Made by a program: the position numbers and the translations under genes. Shown here in pieces: positions 46,890-56,893 of a DNA stretch of 64,000 nt (positions within the stretch are counted from its first letter, which is position 1; each line of letters starts with the position of its first letter). The DNA is from Pseudomonas persica (lineage in GTDB: Bacteria > Pseudomonadota > Gammaproteobacteria > Pseudomonadales > Pseudomonadaceae), in NCBI RefSeq assembly GCF_900291015.1, contig NZ_OLKL01000010.1:186367-250366 (forward strand). The letters run 5' to 3'. Under the pieces are notes generated by a model. That model saw only the letters and a program-made list of their open reading frames with translations, was not told the DNA's origin and made no database searches.

Positions 46890-47675
46890 ATGTTCGAACG
46901 CCTGCGTGAAGATATTCAAAGCGTATTCCATCGTGACCCGGCTGCGCGCAACGCCTTCGAGGTGCTGACCTGCTACCCGGGCATGCATGCCATCTGGCTG
47001 CACCGCCTGGGCAATGCTCTGTGGAAGCGTGATTTCAAGTGGCTGGCCCGCCTGGTGTCCAACTTCGGCCGCTGGCTGACCGGCATCGAGATCCACCCCG
47101 GCGCCACCATCGGCCGGCGCTTCTTCATCGACCATGGCATGGGCATCGTCATCGGTGAAACCGCCGAGATCGGCGACGATGTCACCCTTTACCAAGGCGT
47201 GACTCTGGGGGGCACCAGCTGGAACAAAGGCAAGCGCCACCCGACCCTGGAAAACGGTGTGGTGGTGGGGGCGGGAGCCAAGGTGTTGGGCCCGTTCACC
47301 GTTGGTGCCGGGGCCAAGATCGGTTCCAATGCGGTGGTGACCAAGGCAGTGCCGGCCGGCGCCACGGCGGTCGGTATCCCGGGGCGAATCATCGTCAAGA
47401 GCGAAGACAACGAGGTCGAGGCCAAGCGCAAGGCCATGGCCGAGAAGATCGGCTTCGATGCCTATGGCGTCAGTGGCGACATGCCGGACCCGGTGGCCCG
47501 TGCCATCGGCCAGATGCTCGACCACCTGCAGGCAGTCGACGAACGGCTGGAGGGTATGTGCGGTGCCCTGACCAAGATGGGGAGCGACTACTGCGCCAAG
47601 GAACTGCCAGCCCTGCCGGAAGATGACTTCAAGGAAGTTGCCCAGGTGGCCCAGCGCGACACTCAGGCACATTGA
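46890..47675 (+). CDS. cysE: Serine O-acetyltransferase
   Basis: Acetylates serine to O-acetylserine, the first step of cysteine synthesis, and so supplies the sulfur donor for the ISC genes downstream. The 261-residue protein has the hexapeptide-repeat left-handed beta helix: [66 protein letters not shown] precedes the ATG. It is linked to trmJ by a three-base gap. Confidence 0.96.
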   Translation: MFERLREDIQSVFHRDPAARNAFEVLTCYPGMHAIWLHRLGNALWKRDFKWLARLVSNFGRWLTGIEIHPGATIGRRFFIDHGMGIVIGETAEIGDDVTLYQGVTLGGTSWNKGKRHPTLENGVVVGAGAKVLGPFTVGAGAKIGSNAVVTKAVPAGATAVGIPGRIIVKSEDNEVEAKRKAMAEKIGFDAYGVSGDMPDPVARAIGQMLDHLQAVDERLEGMCGALTKMGSDYCAKELPALPEDDFKEVAQVAQRDTQAH

Positions 47676-47760
47676 TTGCGCCGTGCTGAAATCACGGTGA
47701 CATACGGGGCGTGTGCTCACGCCCCCTGTCTGCTACAATCGCGCCCGCCTCCCCAATGCA

Positions 47761-47817
47761 AACCCGACTAAAGCACTAGGTCTAATAGTTGACTTGAATG
47801 CTCGGGAATCGCATACT
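47761..47817 (+). promoter_or_regulatory. iscR promoter with IscR type I-like sites
   Basis: The -35 TTGACT (47789-47794) and -10 CATACT (47812-47817) are 17 bases apart. The -35 is embedded in ATAGTTGACTTGAATGCTCG plus GGAAT (47785-47809), which follows the type I IscR consensus. A second related half, AACCCGACTAAAGCACTAGG, lies immediately upstream. This arrangement predicts repression by Fe-S-loaded IscR. Confidence 0.75.
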
Positions 47818-47854
47818 CGCTCACATCCTGTAACTCCCGTGGTACCCAATAGCC

Positions 47855-48346
47855 ATGCGACTGACTACCAAAGGCCGATACGCCGTGACCGCCATGCTCG
47901 ACCTGGCGTTGCACGCGCAGCATGGGCCGGTGTCTTTGGCCGACATTTCCGAGCGCCAGGGCATTTCCCTCTCTTATCTGGAACAGCTGTTCGCCAAGCT
48001 GCGCCGCAGCAGCCTGGTCTCCAGCGTACGTGGTCCAGGCGGTGGCTACCAGCTGTCGCGGGGCATGGAAACCATCCGGGTGGCCCAGGTTATCGATGCG
48101 GTCAACGAATCGGTCGATGCCACCCGTTGCCAGGGTCTCGGGGACTGCCATGCCGGTGATACCTGTCTGACCCACCACCTGTGGTGTGACCTCAGCCAGC
48201 AGATCCATGAATTCCTCAGCGGTATCAGCCTGGCCGACCTCGTCATGCGCCGTGAGGTGCAGGAAGTCGCCCAGCGCCAGGACCTGCGGCGTGTCGCAGG
48301 CCGAACCGCCCAGCTGGACAAGATTGAGACGTCCGCCGTCGATTGA
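47855..48346 (+). CDS. iscR: Iron-sulfur cluster regulator IscR
   Basis: A 163-residue Rrf2-family repressor carrying a 2Fe-2S cluster. The N-terminal HTH is [20 protein letters not shown] with [19 protein letters not shown]. The cluster cysteines are in [17 protein letters not shown] (about 92-104). It senses cluster status and represses its own operon through the sites upstream. It is the first gene of iscRSUA-hscBA-fdx-iscX. Confidence 0.97.
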   Translation: MRLTTKGRYAVTAMLDLALHAQHGPVSLADISERQGISLSYLEQLFAKLRRSSLVSSVRGPGGGYQLSRGMETIRVAQVIDAVNESVDATRCQGLGDCHAGDTCLTHHLWCDLSQQIHEFLSGISLADLVMRREVQEVAQRQDLRRVAGRTAQLDKIETSAVD

Positions 48347-48392
48347 TCCCACTGGGACGACGAGCGACGCCACCGCCTGATAGGAGAGACAA

Positions 48393-49607
48393 ATGAAGTT
48401 GCCGATCTACCTCGATTACTCCGCGACCACCCCGGTCGACCCACGCGTGGCCCAGAAGATGGCCGATTGCCTGCTGGTTGACGGGAACTTCGGTAACCCG
48501 GCTTCGCGCTCCCACGTCTTTGGCTGGAAAGCCGAGGAAGCGGTCGAGAACGGTCGTCGCCAGGTTGCCGAGCTGATCAACGCCGATCCGCGCGAAATTG
48601 TCTGGACCAGCGGCGCCACCGAGTCCGACAACCTCGCGCTCAAGGGTGTCGCGCACTTCTATCAGACCAAGGGCAAGCACATCATCACCTCCAAGATCGA
48701 GCACAAGGCGGTCCTGGATACCGCTCGCCAGCTGGAGCGTGAAGGTTTCGAAGTCACCTACCTCGAGCCAGGCGAAGACGGCATCGTCACCCCGGCCATG
48801 GTCGAAGCGGTGCTGCGCGACGACACCATTCTGGTTTCGCTGATGCACGTGAACAACGAAGTCGGCTCGATCAACGATATCGCCGCCATCGGTGAACTGA
48901 CCCGCTCGCGCGGTGTGCTGTTCCACGTTGACGCGGCGCAGTCGGCCGGCAAGGTCGAAATCGACCTGCAAAAGCTGAAGGTCGACCTGATGTCGTTCTC
49001 GGCGCACAAGGTCTACGGCCCGAAAGGCATCGGCGCGCTGTACGTCAGCCGCAAGCCGCGTGTACGCCTGGAGGCCATTATTCACGGCGGTGGCCATGAG
49101 CGCGGCATGCGTTCGGGTACCCTGCCGACCCACCAGATCGTCGGCATGGGCGAAGCCTTCGCCATCGCCAAGCAGGAAATGGCCGCGGAAAACGTGCGCA
49201 TCAAGGCCCTGAGCGACCGCTTCTTCAAGCAGGTCTCGGACCTCGAAGAGCTGTACGTCAACGGCAGCAAGACTGCCCGCGTACCACACAACCTGAACCT
49301 GAGCTTCAACTACGTCGAAGGCGAATCGCTGCTGATGTCGCTGAAGGACATCGCCGTATCGTCCGGTTCGGCCTGCACCTCCGCGTCGCTCGAGCCGTCC
49401 TACGTATTGCGCGCCCTGGGCCGCAACGACGAGCTGGCGCACAGCTCGATCCGCTTCTCCTTCGGCCGTTTCACCACCGAAGAAGAAGTCGACTACGCCG
49501 CGCAGAAAGTCTGCGAGGCCGTAAACAAACTGCGTGAGCTGTCGCCGCTGTGGGACATGTACAAAGACGGCGTTGACATCTCCAAGATCGAGTGGGCCGC
49601 CCACTAA
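48393..49607 (+). CDS. iscS: Cysteine desulfurase IscS
   Basis: PLP enzyme that releases sulfur from cysteine for Fe-S clusters and tRNA thiolation. The 404-residue protein has the PLP lysine in [12 protein letters not shown] (near 206) and the catalytic cysteine loop [17 protein letters not shown] (near 328). TAGGAGAG precedes the ATG. Confidence 0.98.
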   Translation: MKLPIYLDYSATTPVDPRVAQKMADCLLVDGNFGNPASRSHVFGWKAEEAVENGRRQVAELINADPREIVWTSGATESDNLALKGVAHFYQTKGKHIITSKIEHKAVLDTARQLEREGFEVTYLEPGEDGIVTPAMVEAVLRDDTILVSLMHVNNEVGSINDIAAIGELTRSRGVLFHVDAAQSAGKVEIDLQKLKVDLMSFSAHKVYGPKGIGALYVSRKPRVRLEAIIHGGGHERGMRSGTLPTHQIVGMGEAFAIAKQEMAAENVRIKALSDRFFKQVSDLEELYVNGSKTARVPHNLNLSFNYVEGESLLMSLKDIAVSSGSACTSASLEPSYVLRALGRNDELAHSSIRFSFGRFTTEEEVDYAAQKVCEAVNKLRELSPLWDMYKDGVDISKIEWAAH

Positions 49608-49653
49608 GCAGTCGCCGGCAAGAGCGGCTCCCTGATGAGGAAGGAATTGCACC

Positions 49654-50040
49654 ATGGCATACAGTGAAAAGGTCATCGACCACTACGAAAACCCGCGCAA
49701 CGTCGGCAAGATGAACGCCGAGGACCCGGACGTCGGTACCGGCATGGTCGGCGCTCCGGCCTGCGGTGACGTGATGCGCCTGCAGATCAAGGTCAACGAG
49801 CAGGGCGTGATCGAAGACGCCAAGTTCAAGACCTACGGCTGCGGTTCGGCCATCGCTTCCAGCTCCCTCGCCACCGAGTGGATGAAGGGCAAGACCCTGG
49901 ACGAAGCCGAAACCATCAAGAACACCCAGCTGGCCGAGGAACTGGCGTTGCCGCCGGTCAAGATCCACTGCTCGGTACTCGCCGAAGATGCCATCAAGGC
50001 AGCCGTACGCGATTACAAGCAGAAAAAAGGCTTGATCTAA
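49654..50040 (+). CDS. iscU: Iron-sulfur scaffold protein IscU
   Basis: A 128-residue scaffold on which 2Fe-2S clusters are built. The three cluster cysteines are in GAPACGDVM, YGCGSAIASSS and IHCSVLAEDA. The HscA-recognition motif LPPVKIHC is present. AAGGAA precedes the ATG. Confidence 0.98.
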   Translation: MAYSEKVIDHYENPRNVGKMNAEDPDVGTGMVGAPACGDVMRLQIKVNEQGVIEDAKFKTYGCGSAIASSSLATEWMKGKTLDEAETIKNTQLAEELALPPVKIHCSVLAEDAIKAAVRDYKQKKGLI

Positions 50041-50068
50041 GTCGCCTGTTGCGAGGTAAGGAGTCCTG

Positions 50069-50392
50069 ATGGCTATCAGCATGACAGAAGCCGCCGCCAA
50101 CCACGTGCGGCGTTCCCTGGAAGGGCGCGGCAAGGGCGAAGGCATTCGCCTGGGCGTGCGCACCACCGGTTGCTCGGGCCTGGCCTACGTGCTGGAGTTC
50201 GTCGACGAGCTGGCGGACGAAGACCAGGTGTTCGAGAACCATGGCGTCAAGGTGATCATTGATCCCAAGAGCCTGGTGTACCTCGATGGCACCGAACTGG
50301 ACTTCGTCAAGGAAGGGTTGAACGAAGGCTTCAAGTTCAACAACCCCAACGTGCGCGGTGAGTGTGGCTGCGGCGAAAGCTTCAACGTTTGA
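50069..50392 (+). CDS. iscA: Iron-sulfur assembly protein IscA
   Basis: A 107-residue A-type carrier that passes clusters to target proteins. It has the conserved cysteines in [13 protein letters not shown] and at the C-terminus in [17 protein letters not shown] precedes the ATG. hscB follows after eight bases. Confidence 0.98.
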   Translation: MAISMTEAAANHVRRSLEGRGKGEGIRLGVRTTGCSGLAYVLEFVDELADEDQVFENHGVKVIIDPKSLVYLDGTELDFVKEGLNEGFKFNNPNVRGECGCGESFNV

Positions 50393-50400
50393 GGCTGGCT

Positions 50401-50922
50401 GTGGGTACTCCTTGTCATTTCGCATTGTTTGACCTCCAGCCAAGCTTCCGCCTGGATCTCGACAAGCTGGCCACTCGCTATCGCGAGCTGGCCCGCGAAG
50501 TCCATCCCGATCGCTTTGCCGACGCCTCCGAGCGCGAGCAGCGCGTGGCGCTGGAGAAGTCTGCAGCCCTCAACGACGCCTACCAGACCCTGCGCAGTGC
50601 GCCGCGTCGGGCCCGCTACCTGCTGGCCATCGGCGGCCATGAAGTGCCCCAGGAGGTCACGGTCCATGACCCGGACTTCCTGTTGCAGCAGATGCAGTGG
50701 CGCGAAGAGCTCGAAGAGCTGCAGGACGAAGCCGACCTCGCTGGCGTGGCCGTGTTCAAGAAGCGCCTGAAGGTCGCCCAGGACACGCTGAACGAGGACT
50801 TTGCCGCCTGCTGGGACGCCCCCGGCGAGCGCGACAAGGCCGAACGCCTGATGCGCCGCATGCAGTTCCTCGACAAGCTCGCCCAAGAAGTGCGCCAACT
50901 GGAAGAGCGCCTCGACGATTAA
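50401..50922 (+). CDS. hscB: Co-chaperone HscB
   Basis: J-domain co-chaperone that delivers IscU to HscA. The 173-residue protein has the HPD motif in [10 protein letters not shown] (near residue 35). A C-terminal helical IscU-binding domain includes [17 protein letters not shown]. The frame extends upstream into iscA, but the GTG at 50401 gives the family start and the usual length. Confidence 0.96.
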   Translation: MGTPCHFALFDLQPSFRLDLDKLATRYRELAREVHPDRFADASEREQRVALEKSAALNDAYQTLRSAPRRARYLLAIGGHEVPQEVTVHDPDFLLQQMQWREELEELQDEADLAGVAVFKKRLKVAQDTLNEDFAACWDAPGERDKAERLMRRMQFLDKLAQEVRQLEERLDD

Positions 50923-50964
50923 CCCGGTGCTGCCCGTGATGGCACCTAAGGTATTCAGATAAGC

Positions 50965-52827
50965 ATGGCCCTACTGCAGATTGCCGAACCCGGTCAAAGC
51001 CCTCAGCCGCACCAGCGCCGCCTGGCGGTGGGGATCGACCTGGGTACCACCAACTCCCTGGTCGCCGCACTACGCAGCGGCCGTAGCGAGCCCCTGCCCG
51101 ACGCGCAGGGCAATGTCATTCTGCCGTCCGCGGTGCGCTACCTCGAAGGGCGCAACGAAGTGGGGCAGGCTGCACGCGATGCCGCTTCCAGCGACCCGCT
51201 GAACACCGTGCTGTCGGTCAAGCGCCTGATGGGGCGCGGCCTGGCCGACGTCAAGCAGCTGGGCGAGCAGCTGCCGTACCGCTTCGTTGGCGGTGAGTCG
51301 CACATGCCGTTCATCGACACCGTGCAGGGGCCGAAAAGCCCGGTGGAAGTGTCCGCCGATATCCTCAAGGTGCTGCGCGAGCGTGCCGAAGCCACCCTCG
51401 GCGGTGAGCTGGTGGGGGCGGTGATCACCGTGCCGGCCTATTTCGACGATGCCCAGCGCCAGGCCACCAAGGACGCTGCGCGCCTGGCCGGCCTGAACGT
51501 GTTGCGCCTGCTCAACGAGCCGACTGCCGCTGCCGTGGCCTATGGCCTGGACCAGAACGCCGAAGGCGTGGTGGCCATCTATGACCTGGGTGGCGGTACT
51601 TTCGACATTTCCATCCTGCGCCTGACTGCCGGCGTATTCGAAGTGCTGGCCACCGGTGGCGATACGGCCCTGGGCGGTGATGACTTCGACCACGCCATTG
51701 CCGGCTGGATCATCGAACAGGCCGGTCTGTCGTCCGACCTGGACCCGGCCACCCAGCGCGCGCTGTTGCAAACCGCCTGCGCCGCCAAGGAAGCCCTGAC
51801 CGACGCCGACGTGGTCCGTGTCAGCCATGGCACCTGGCAGGGCGAGCTGAGCCGCGCCGGCTTCGAAGCCATGATCGAGCCCATGGTTGCCCGCAGCCTC
51901 AAAGCCTGCCGCCGCGCCGTGCGTGACAGCGGTATCGAGCTGGAAGAGGTCAGCGCCGTGGTCATGGTCGGTGGTTCGACCCGCGTCCCGCGTGTGCGTG
52001 AAGCCGTCGGTGCGCTGTTCGGGCGCACCCCGCTGACCTCGATCGACCCCGACCAGGTGGTGGCCATCGGTGCTGCCATCCAGGCCGATACCTTGGCCGG
52101 CAACCGCCGCGAAGGTGGCGAGCTGCTGCTGTTGGATGTCATCCCGCTGTCGCTTGGTCTTGAGACCATGGGCGGGCTGATGGAGAAGGTGATCCCGCGC
52201 AACACCACGATCCCGGTGGCGCGTGCCCAGGAGTTCACCACCTATAAAGATGGCCAGACGGCCATGATGATCCACGTCCTGCAGGGCGAGCGCGAGCTGA
52301 TCAGCGACTGCCGCTCGCTGGCGCGCTTCGAGTTGCGTGGCATCCCGGCCATGGTCGCCGGTGCGGCGAAAATCCGCGTCACCTTCCAGGTCGACGCCGA
52401 CGGCCTGCTCGGCGTCGCCGCCCGCGAGCTGGGCTCGGGCGTGGAAGCCAGCATCCAGGTCAAGCCGTCCTACGGCCTGACCGACGGCGAAATCGCCCGC
52501 ATGCTCAAGGACTCCTTCGAACACGCAGGTTCCGACAAGCAGGCCCGCCAGTTGCGCGAGCACCAGGTGGACGGCGAGCGCCTGCTCGAAGCGGTACAGG
52601 GCGCCCTGGACGCCGACGGTGAGCGCCTGCTCAGCAGTGACGAGCGCGCCGCCATCGAATTCCAGATGCAAGAACTACGTGATTTGCTGGCCGGCACCGA
52701 TGGCGCAGCCATCGAGCAACAGACCAAGCGTCTGTCGCAGGTGACCGACGCATTTGCCGCCCGTCGCCTTGATTCGACGGTCAAAGCCGCACTGGCCGGG
52801 CGCAACCTGAATGAGATCGAGGAGTAA
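50965..52827 (+). CDS. hscA: Fe-S chaperone HscA
   Basis: An Hsp70-class ATPase specialised for cluster release from IscU. The 620-residue protein has [18 protein letters not shown] near the N-terminus and [14 protein letters not shown] in the nucleotide-binding domain. The substrate domain includes [16 protein letters not shown] and a C-terminal helical lid. fdx follows after three bases. Confidence 0.98.
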   Translation: MALLQIAEPGQSPQPHQRRLAVGIDLGTTNSLVAALRSGRSEPLPDAQGNVILPSAVRYLEGRNEVGQAARDAASSDPLNTVLSVKRLMGRGLADVKQLGEQLPYRFVGGESHMPFIDTVQGPKSPVEVSADILKVLRERAEATLGGELVGAVITVPAYFDDAQRQATKDAARLAGLNVLRLLNEPTAAAVAYGLDQNAEGVVAIYDLGGGTFDISILRLTAGVFEVLATGGDTALGGDDFDHAIAGWIIEQAGLSSDLDPATQRALLQTACAAKEALTDADVVRVSHGTWQGELSRAGFEAMIEPMVARSLKACRRAVRDSGIELEEVSAVVMVGGSTRVPRVREAVGALFGRTPLTSIDPDQVVAIGAAIQADTLAGNRREGGELLLLDVIPLSLGLETMGGLMEKVIPRNTTIPVARAQEFTTYKDGQTAMMIHVLQGERELISDCRSLARFELRGIPAMVAGAAKIRVTFQVDADGLLGVAARELGSGVEASIQVKPSYGLTDGEIARMLKDSFEHAGSDKQARQLREHQVDGERLLEAVQGALDADGERLLSSDERAAIEFQMQELRDLLAGTDGAAIEQQTKRLSQVTDAFAARRLDSTVKAALAGRNLNEIEE

Positions 52828-52830
52828 CCG

Positions 52831-53172
52831 ATGCCGCTGGTGACATTCCTGCCGCACGAGAAGTTCTGCCCCGAAGGGCTGACCGTGGAAGTCGAGCCCG
52901 GGACCAACGTCCTGGAACTGGCCCACGACCATCACATCGAGATGGAAAGCGCCTGCGGCGGCGTCAAGGCCTGTACCACCTGCCACTGCATCATCCGCAA
53001 GGGTTTCGACTCGCTGGAAGAAGCCGACGAGCTGGAAGAGGACATGCTGGACAAGGCCTGGGGCCTGGAGGCTCAATCGCGCCTCGGCTGCCAGGTGGTT
53101 GTCGCTGACCAGGACCTGGTCATCGAGATCCCCAAGTATTCGCTCAACCACGCCGCCGAAGCGCCGCACTGA
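52831..53172 (+). CDS. fdx: ISC-type 2Fe-2S ferredoxin
   Basis: A 113-residue adrenodoxin-type ferredoxin that donates electrons for cluster assembly. The cluster ligands are in ACGGVKACTTCHCII and LGCQVVV. Its codons continue the operon bias. Confidence 0.97.
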   Translation: MPLVTFLPHEKFCPEGLTVEVEPGTNVLELAHDHHIEMESACGGVKACTTCHCIIRKGFDSLEEADELEEDMLDKAWGLEAQSRLGCQVVVADQDLVIEIPKYSLNHAAEAPH

Positions 53173-53182
53173 GGTTTGCCCC

Positions 53183-53383
53183 ATGAGCCTGAAATGGATT
53201 GATGTACCTGAGATCGCCATCCAGCTTGCAGAAAGCCAGCCGGACGTCGATCCTCGTTATGTGAATTTCGTCGATCTGCACCGCTGGGTGCTGGCCTTGC
53301 CAGAATTCAGCGACGATCCATCACGCGGCGGTGAGAAAGTGCTCGAGGCCATCCAGGCGGCCTGGATCGAAGAAGCCGACTGA
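53183..53383 (+). CDS. iscX: Fe-S assembly regulator IscX
   Basis: A 66-residue acidic protein (YfhJ) that binds IscS and iron and modulates desulfurase activity. It shows LKWIDVPEIAIQL and the family signature DPRYVNFVDLHRWV. The frame is open upstream into fdx, but the ATG at 53183 gives the standard length. It is the last gene of the ISC operon. Confidence 0.96.
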   Translation: MSLKWIDVPEIAIQLAESQPDVDPRYVNFVDLHRWVLALPEFSDDPSRGGEKVLEAIQAAWIEEAD

Positions 53384-53413
53384 ACGCGTCCTGCAGGTTA
53401 GGCAATCCCCTGG

Positions 53414-53442
53414 AACCCGCGTATAATTCGCGGGTTTAATTT
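53414..53442 (+). terminator. ISC operon terminator with a TATAAT loop
   Basis: The 8-bp stem AACCCGCG/CGCGGGTT has the seven-base loop TATAATT and is followed by a T-rich stretch, 30 bases after iscX. The loop is a consensus -10 hexamer. It could serve as the ndk promoter if a -35 lies near 53399; I see no good -35. Confidence 0.7.
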
Positions 53443-53472
53443 TTCGCAACACTCATTTTTCTGGAGTTTTCC

Positions 53473-53904
53473 ATGGCTGTTCAACGTACTTTCTCCATCA
53501 TCAAGCCTGACGCCGTTGCCAAGAACGTCATCGGCGAGATCACCACTCGTTTCGAGAAAGCCGGCCTGCGCGTCGTCGCTTCGAAAATGAAGCAACTGTC
53601 CAAAGCCGAAGCCGAAGGCTTCTACGCCGAGCACAAAGAGCGCGGCTTCTTCGCTGACCTGGTTGCCTTCATGACTTCCGGTCCGGTCATCGTTCAGGTT
53701 CTGGAAGGCGAAAACGCCGTTCTGGCCAACCGCGAGCTGATGGGCGCCACCAACCCGAAAGAAGCTGCTGCCGGCACCATCCGTGCTGACTTCGCCGTTT
53801 CCATCGACGAAAACGCTGTTCACGGTTCCGACTCGGAAGCTTCGGCTGCCCGCGAAATCGCTTACTTCTTCTCCGCTACCGAGCTGTGCGACCGCATTCG
53901 CTAA
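53473..53904 (+). CDS. ndk: Nucleoside diphosphate kinase
   Basis: Balances nucleoside triphosphate pools by phosphate transfer through a phosphohistidine. The 143-residue protein begins [20 protein letters not shown] and has the active-site histidine in [12 protein letters not shown] (near 117). TGGAG precedes the ATG. Codon use is strongly biased, as in highly expressed genes. Confidence 0.98.
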   Translation: MAVQRTFSIIKPDAVAKNVIGEITTRFEKAGLRVVASKMKQLSKAEAEGFYAEHKERGFFADLVAFMTSGPVIVQVLEGENAVLANRELMGATNPKEAAAGTIRADFAVSIDENAVHGSDSEASAAREIAYFFSATELCDRIR

Positions 53905-53928
53905 GCGAAGCAGGTCTTGGGTGATTCC

Positions 53929-55074
53929 ATGAGTGACATGACTGGCAAGATCAACCTGTTGGGCCTGACCCTGCAGGAAATGGAAAAATTCTTCGAGTCG
54001 ATCGGAGAGAAGCGTTTTCGTGCCGGTCAGGTCATGAAATGGATTCACCACTATGGCGTCGACGATTTCGCCGCCATGACCAATGTCGGCAAGGCCTTGC
54101 GCGAAAAGCTCGAGGCCGTTGCCGAGATTCGGGGCCCGGAAGTGGTCAGTGAAGACATTTCCGCCGACGGTACCCGCAAGTGGGTGGTCCGCGTTGCCTC
54201 CGGCAGCTGCGTCGAAACCGTCTACATCCCCACCGACGATCGCGGCACCCTGTGCGTGTCGTCGCAAGCCGGCTGTGCCCTGGACTGCAGCTTCTGCTCC
54301 ACCGGCAAGCAAGGCTTCAACAGCAACCTCACCGCCGCCGAAGTGATCGGCCAGGTGTGGCTTGCCAACAAATCCTTCGGGACCGTCCCGGCCAAGATCG
54401 ACCGCGCCATTACCAACGTGGTCATGATGGGCATGGGCGAACCCCTGCTGAATTTCGACAATGTCATCGCCGCCATGAAGATCATGATGGAAGATCTGGG
54501 CTATGGCATTTCCAAGCGTCGCGTCACCCTGTCCACCTCGGGCGTGGTGCCGATGATCGACGAGCTGGCCAAGCACATCGACGTGTCGCTGGCGCTGTCG
54601 CTGCACGCACCGAACGACGAACTGCGCAACAAGCTGGTACCGATCAACAAGAAGTACCCGCTGAAGATGCTGCTGGAATCGTGCATGGGCTACATGGCCA
54701 CCTTGGGTGGCAAGCGCGTGCTGACCATCGAGTACACCCTGCTCAAGGACGTCAACGACCAGCCTGAGCATGCGGCGCAAATGATTGAGCTGCTGCGCGA
54801 CGTGCCGTGCAAGATCAACCTGATCCCGTTCAACCCGTTCCCGCACTCGGGCTACGAGCGGCCGAGCAACAACGCCATTCGCCGCTTCCAGGACCTGTTG
54901 CACCACGGTGGCTTCAATGTCACCACCCGCACCACCCGTGGTGATGACATCGACGCCGCCTGTGGCCAGTTGGTCGGCCAGGTCAACGACCGCACCCGCC
55001 GCAGCGAGCGCTACATCGCCGTACGCCAGCTGTCTGCGGACGTCGAGCTGCAAGACAGCCCCGCCAGCCACTGA
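53929..55074 (+). CDS. rlmN: Dual-specificity RNA methyltransferase RlmN
   Basis: A radical SAM enzyme methylating C2 of A2503 in 23S rRNA and A37 in some tRNAs. The 381-residue protein has the radical SAM motif [14 protein letters not shown] (near 119-132). The second catalytic cysteine is near the C-terminus in [17 protein letters not shown] (53917) and a later ATG (53938) are alternative starts; the ATG at 53929 gives the family length. Confidence 0.96.
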   Translation: MSDMTGKINLLGLTLQEMEKFFESIGEKRFRAGQVMKWIHHYGVDDFAAMTNVGKALREKLEAVAEIRGPEVVSEDISADGTRKWVVRVASGSCVETVYIPTDDRGTLCVSSQAGCALDCSFCSTGKQGFNSNLTAAEVIGQVWLANKSFGTVPAKIDRAITNVVMMGMGEPLLNFDNVIAAMKIMMEDLGYGISKRRVTLSTSGVVPMIDELAKHIDVSLALSLHAPNDELRNKLVPINKKYPLKMLLESCMGYMATLGGKRVLTIEYTLLKDVNDQPEHAAQMIELLRDVPCKINLIPFNPFPHSGYERPSNNAIRRFQDLLHHGGFNVTTRTTRGDDIDAACGQLVGQVNDRTRRSERYIAVRQLSADVELQDSPASH

Positions 55075-55088
55075 CCGGGACCTTGCCC

Positions 55089-55850
55089 ATGAGCCTGCGC
55101 GCCGCGCTGTCGATCCTTGCGCTTTCGCTGCTGGCCGGCTGCGTGTCGGGCGGCACGGGCGACCCCCTGGCCAGCCGCCAGGGCAGGGCAGAGGCGGGGC
55201 GGGCCTATGTGCAGCTTGGGCTGGGTTATTTGCAACAAGGTTTGACCGAGCAGGCCAAGGCGGCGCTGGGCAAGGCCATGGCCCTGGATGGCGCTGATCC
55301 CGATGCGCACGCTGCCCTGGCGCTGGTATTCCAGGCCGAAGGCGAGCCGGCGCTGGCCGAAGCGCACTTTCGCAAGGCGCTGCAGGCACGCACGGGCGAC
55401 ACGCGAATTCGCAACAATTACGGCAGTTTCCTTTATGCTCAGGGGCGATTTGCCGAGGCCGAGCAGATGTTTCGCCTGGCCAGCGCCGATACCCTGTATC
55501 CTGAGCGCTCACGCGTGTACGAGAATCTGGGCCTGACCGCCCTGAAGCTCGAGCGCCGCGACCAGGCGCAGGCGTATCTGCTGAAAGCTTTGCAACTCAA
55601 CCAGCGGCAACCGAAAGCGTTGCTGGAAATGGCTGAGTTGTCCTACGAAAACAGGCATTATGTGCCGGCCCGGGACTACTACGATCGTTTCAGCCAGTTG
55701 AGCGATCATGATGCCCGTAGCCTGCTGCTGGGTAGCCGCCTTGCCCGGGTATTCGACGAGCAGGGCACACTGGCCGAGCTGGGCCAGCAATTACAACGAC
55801 TTTATCCCGGTACGCCGGAATATCAGCAATACCTGTCGGAGCAACGATGA
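55089..55850 (+). CDS. pilF: Type IV pilus pilotin-like lipoprotein PilF
   Basis: A 253-residue outer-membrane lipoprotein with a signal ending LLAGC and about six TPR repeats (AYVQLGLGYLQQGLTEQAKA, then repeats to about 230). PilF helps the PilQ secretin assemble in P. aeruginosa. Its position between rlmN and a rodZ-like gene is conserved. A TTG at 55083 is an alternative start. It overlaps the next gene by four bases. Confidence 0.92.
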   Translation: MSLRAALSILALSLLAGCVSGGTGDPLASRQGRAEAGRAYVQLGLGYLQQGLTEQAKAALGKAMALDGADPDAHAALALVFQAEGEPALAEAHFRKALQARTGDTRIRNNYGSFLYAQGRFAEAEQMFRLASADTLYPERSRVYENLGLTALKLERRDQAQAYLLKALQLNQRQPKALLEMAELSYENRHYVPARDYYDRFSQLSDHDARSLLLGSRLARVFDEQGTLAELGQQLQRLYPGTPEYQQYLSEQR

Positions 55851-56890
55851 AAGCCGCGCATCCCGAAGTAGCAGTAGCGCCTGGCCAGAACCCCGGTGAG
55901 CTTTTGCGCCAGGCCCGTGAGAACCGGGACTGGTCACAAGCCGAGGTGGCCTGCAAGCTCAACCTCACTGTCAGTTCGTTGAACCACGTGGAAACCGGCG
56001 CCTTCGACAAGCTGCCGGGGCATACCTTCGCCCGTGGTTATATCCGCGCCTATGCCAAGCTGATGGATCTGGACCAGGCAGCCCTGGTGGAGGCCTTCGA
56101 CCGTTATACCGGCACTCACGCCCAAGGCAGCGACGTGCACTCGCTGGGCCGTATCGAAGAGCCGGTGCGCCTGTCGCACAATATCCTGCGCGGCGTCAGC
56201 CTGCTGCTGCTGGTGGCGGTGGTCGGTGGCGGCTTCGTCTGGTGGCAGGACCAGGGCAGCCTGCGTGGCAAGGACCTGGCCAAGATTGCCCTGGAGCACG
56301 TCGAAGTCGAAAGCGCCGACGGTACCACCCAGATTCACCCGCTCGATGAGCCTGAAGACCAGGCTGTTTCCGCTGGCCAGCAGCCCGAGAGCGCGCCGCT
56401 GCCGCTGGAGCAGGGCGCTGCCGGGCAGCCAGCCGCCGCCGAACAGGCAGCGGCAAGCCCGGCACCTGCCGCCACCGCAGTGCCAGCGCCGGCCCCGCAG
56501 GCGCCTGTGCCACCGGTTGCCAGCGCCCCTGCTGTCGCGCCTGCGCCGGTAGCCCCGGTAGCCCCGGCCCCGGCGGCCGTTGCACCCGCTACGCCTGCAG
56601 CGGCCGTGGCCGCCGCCGAGCCTGTCGCGCCAGCCGCAGTGCCGGCTGGTAGCGCCAAGGTCGCCATCCAGTTCGTCGCCGATTGCTGGACCCAGGTCAC
56701 CGACGGCAACGGCAAGGTGCTGTTCAGCGCCATCAAGCGCAAGGGGGACAACCTCGAGCTGACCGGCAAGCCGCCGTTCTCGGTACGCCTGGGCTTTGCC
56801 CGTGGTGCCCAGGTCAGCTACAACGGCCAGGCCGTCGATGTTGCCCCGTTCACCAGTGGCGAGACCGCTCGCCTGAAGTTGGGACAGTAA
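55847..56890 (+). CDS. rodZ: RodZ-like helix-turn-helix membrane protein
   Basis: A 347-residue protein. The cytoplasmic Xre-type HTH covers about 17-80 (LLRQARENRDWSQAEVACKL), followed by one membrane helix (about 110-130). A long Ala/Pro-rich periplasmic linker (about 180-265) leads to a C-terminal DUF4115 domain. RodZ links MreB to the cell-wall machinery and sets rod shape. The linker is low-complexity and probably varies between strains. Confidence 0.88.
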   Translation: MKAAHPEVAVAPGQNPGELLRQARENRDWSQAEVACKLNLTVSSLNHVETGAFDKLPGHTFARGYIRAYAKLMDLDQAALVEAFDRYTGTHAQGSDVHSLGRIEEPVRLSHNILRGVSLLLLVAVVGGGFVWWQDQGSLRGKDLAKIALEHVEVESADGTTQIHPLDEPEDQAVSAGQQPESAPLPLEQGAAGQPAAAEQAAASPAPAATAVPAPAPQAPVPPVASAPAVAPAPVAPVAPAPAAVAPATPAAAVAAAEPVAPAAVPAGSAKVAIQFVADCWTQVTDGNGKVLFSAIKRKGDNLELTGKPPFSVRLGFARGAQVSYNGQAVDVAPFTSGETARLKLGQ

Positions 56891-56893
56891 GTC

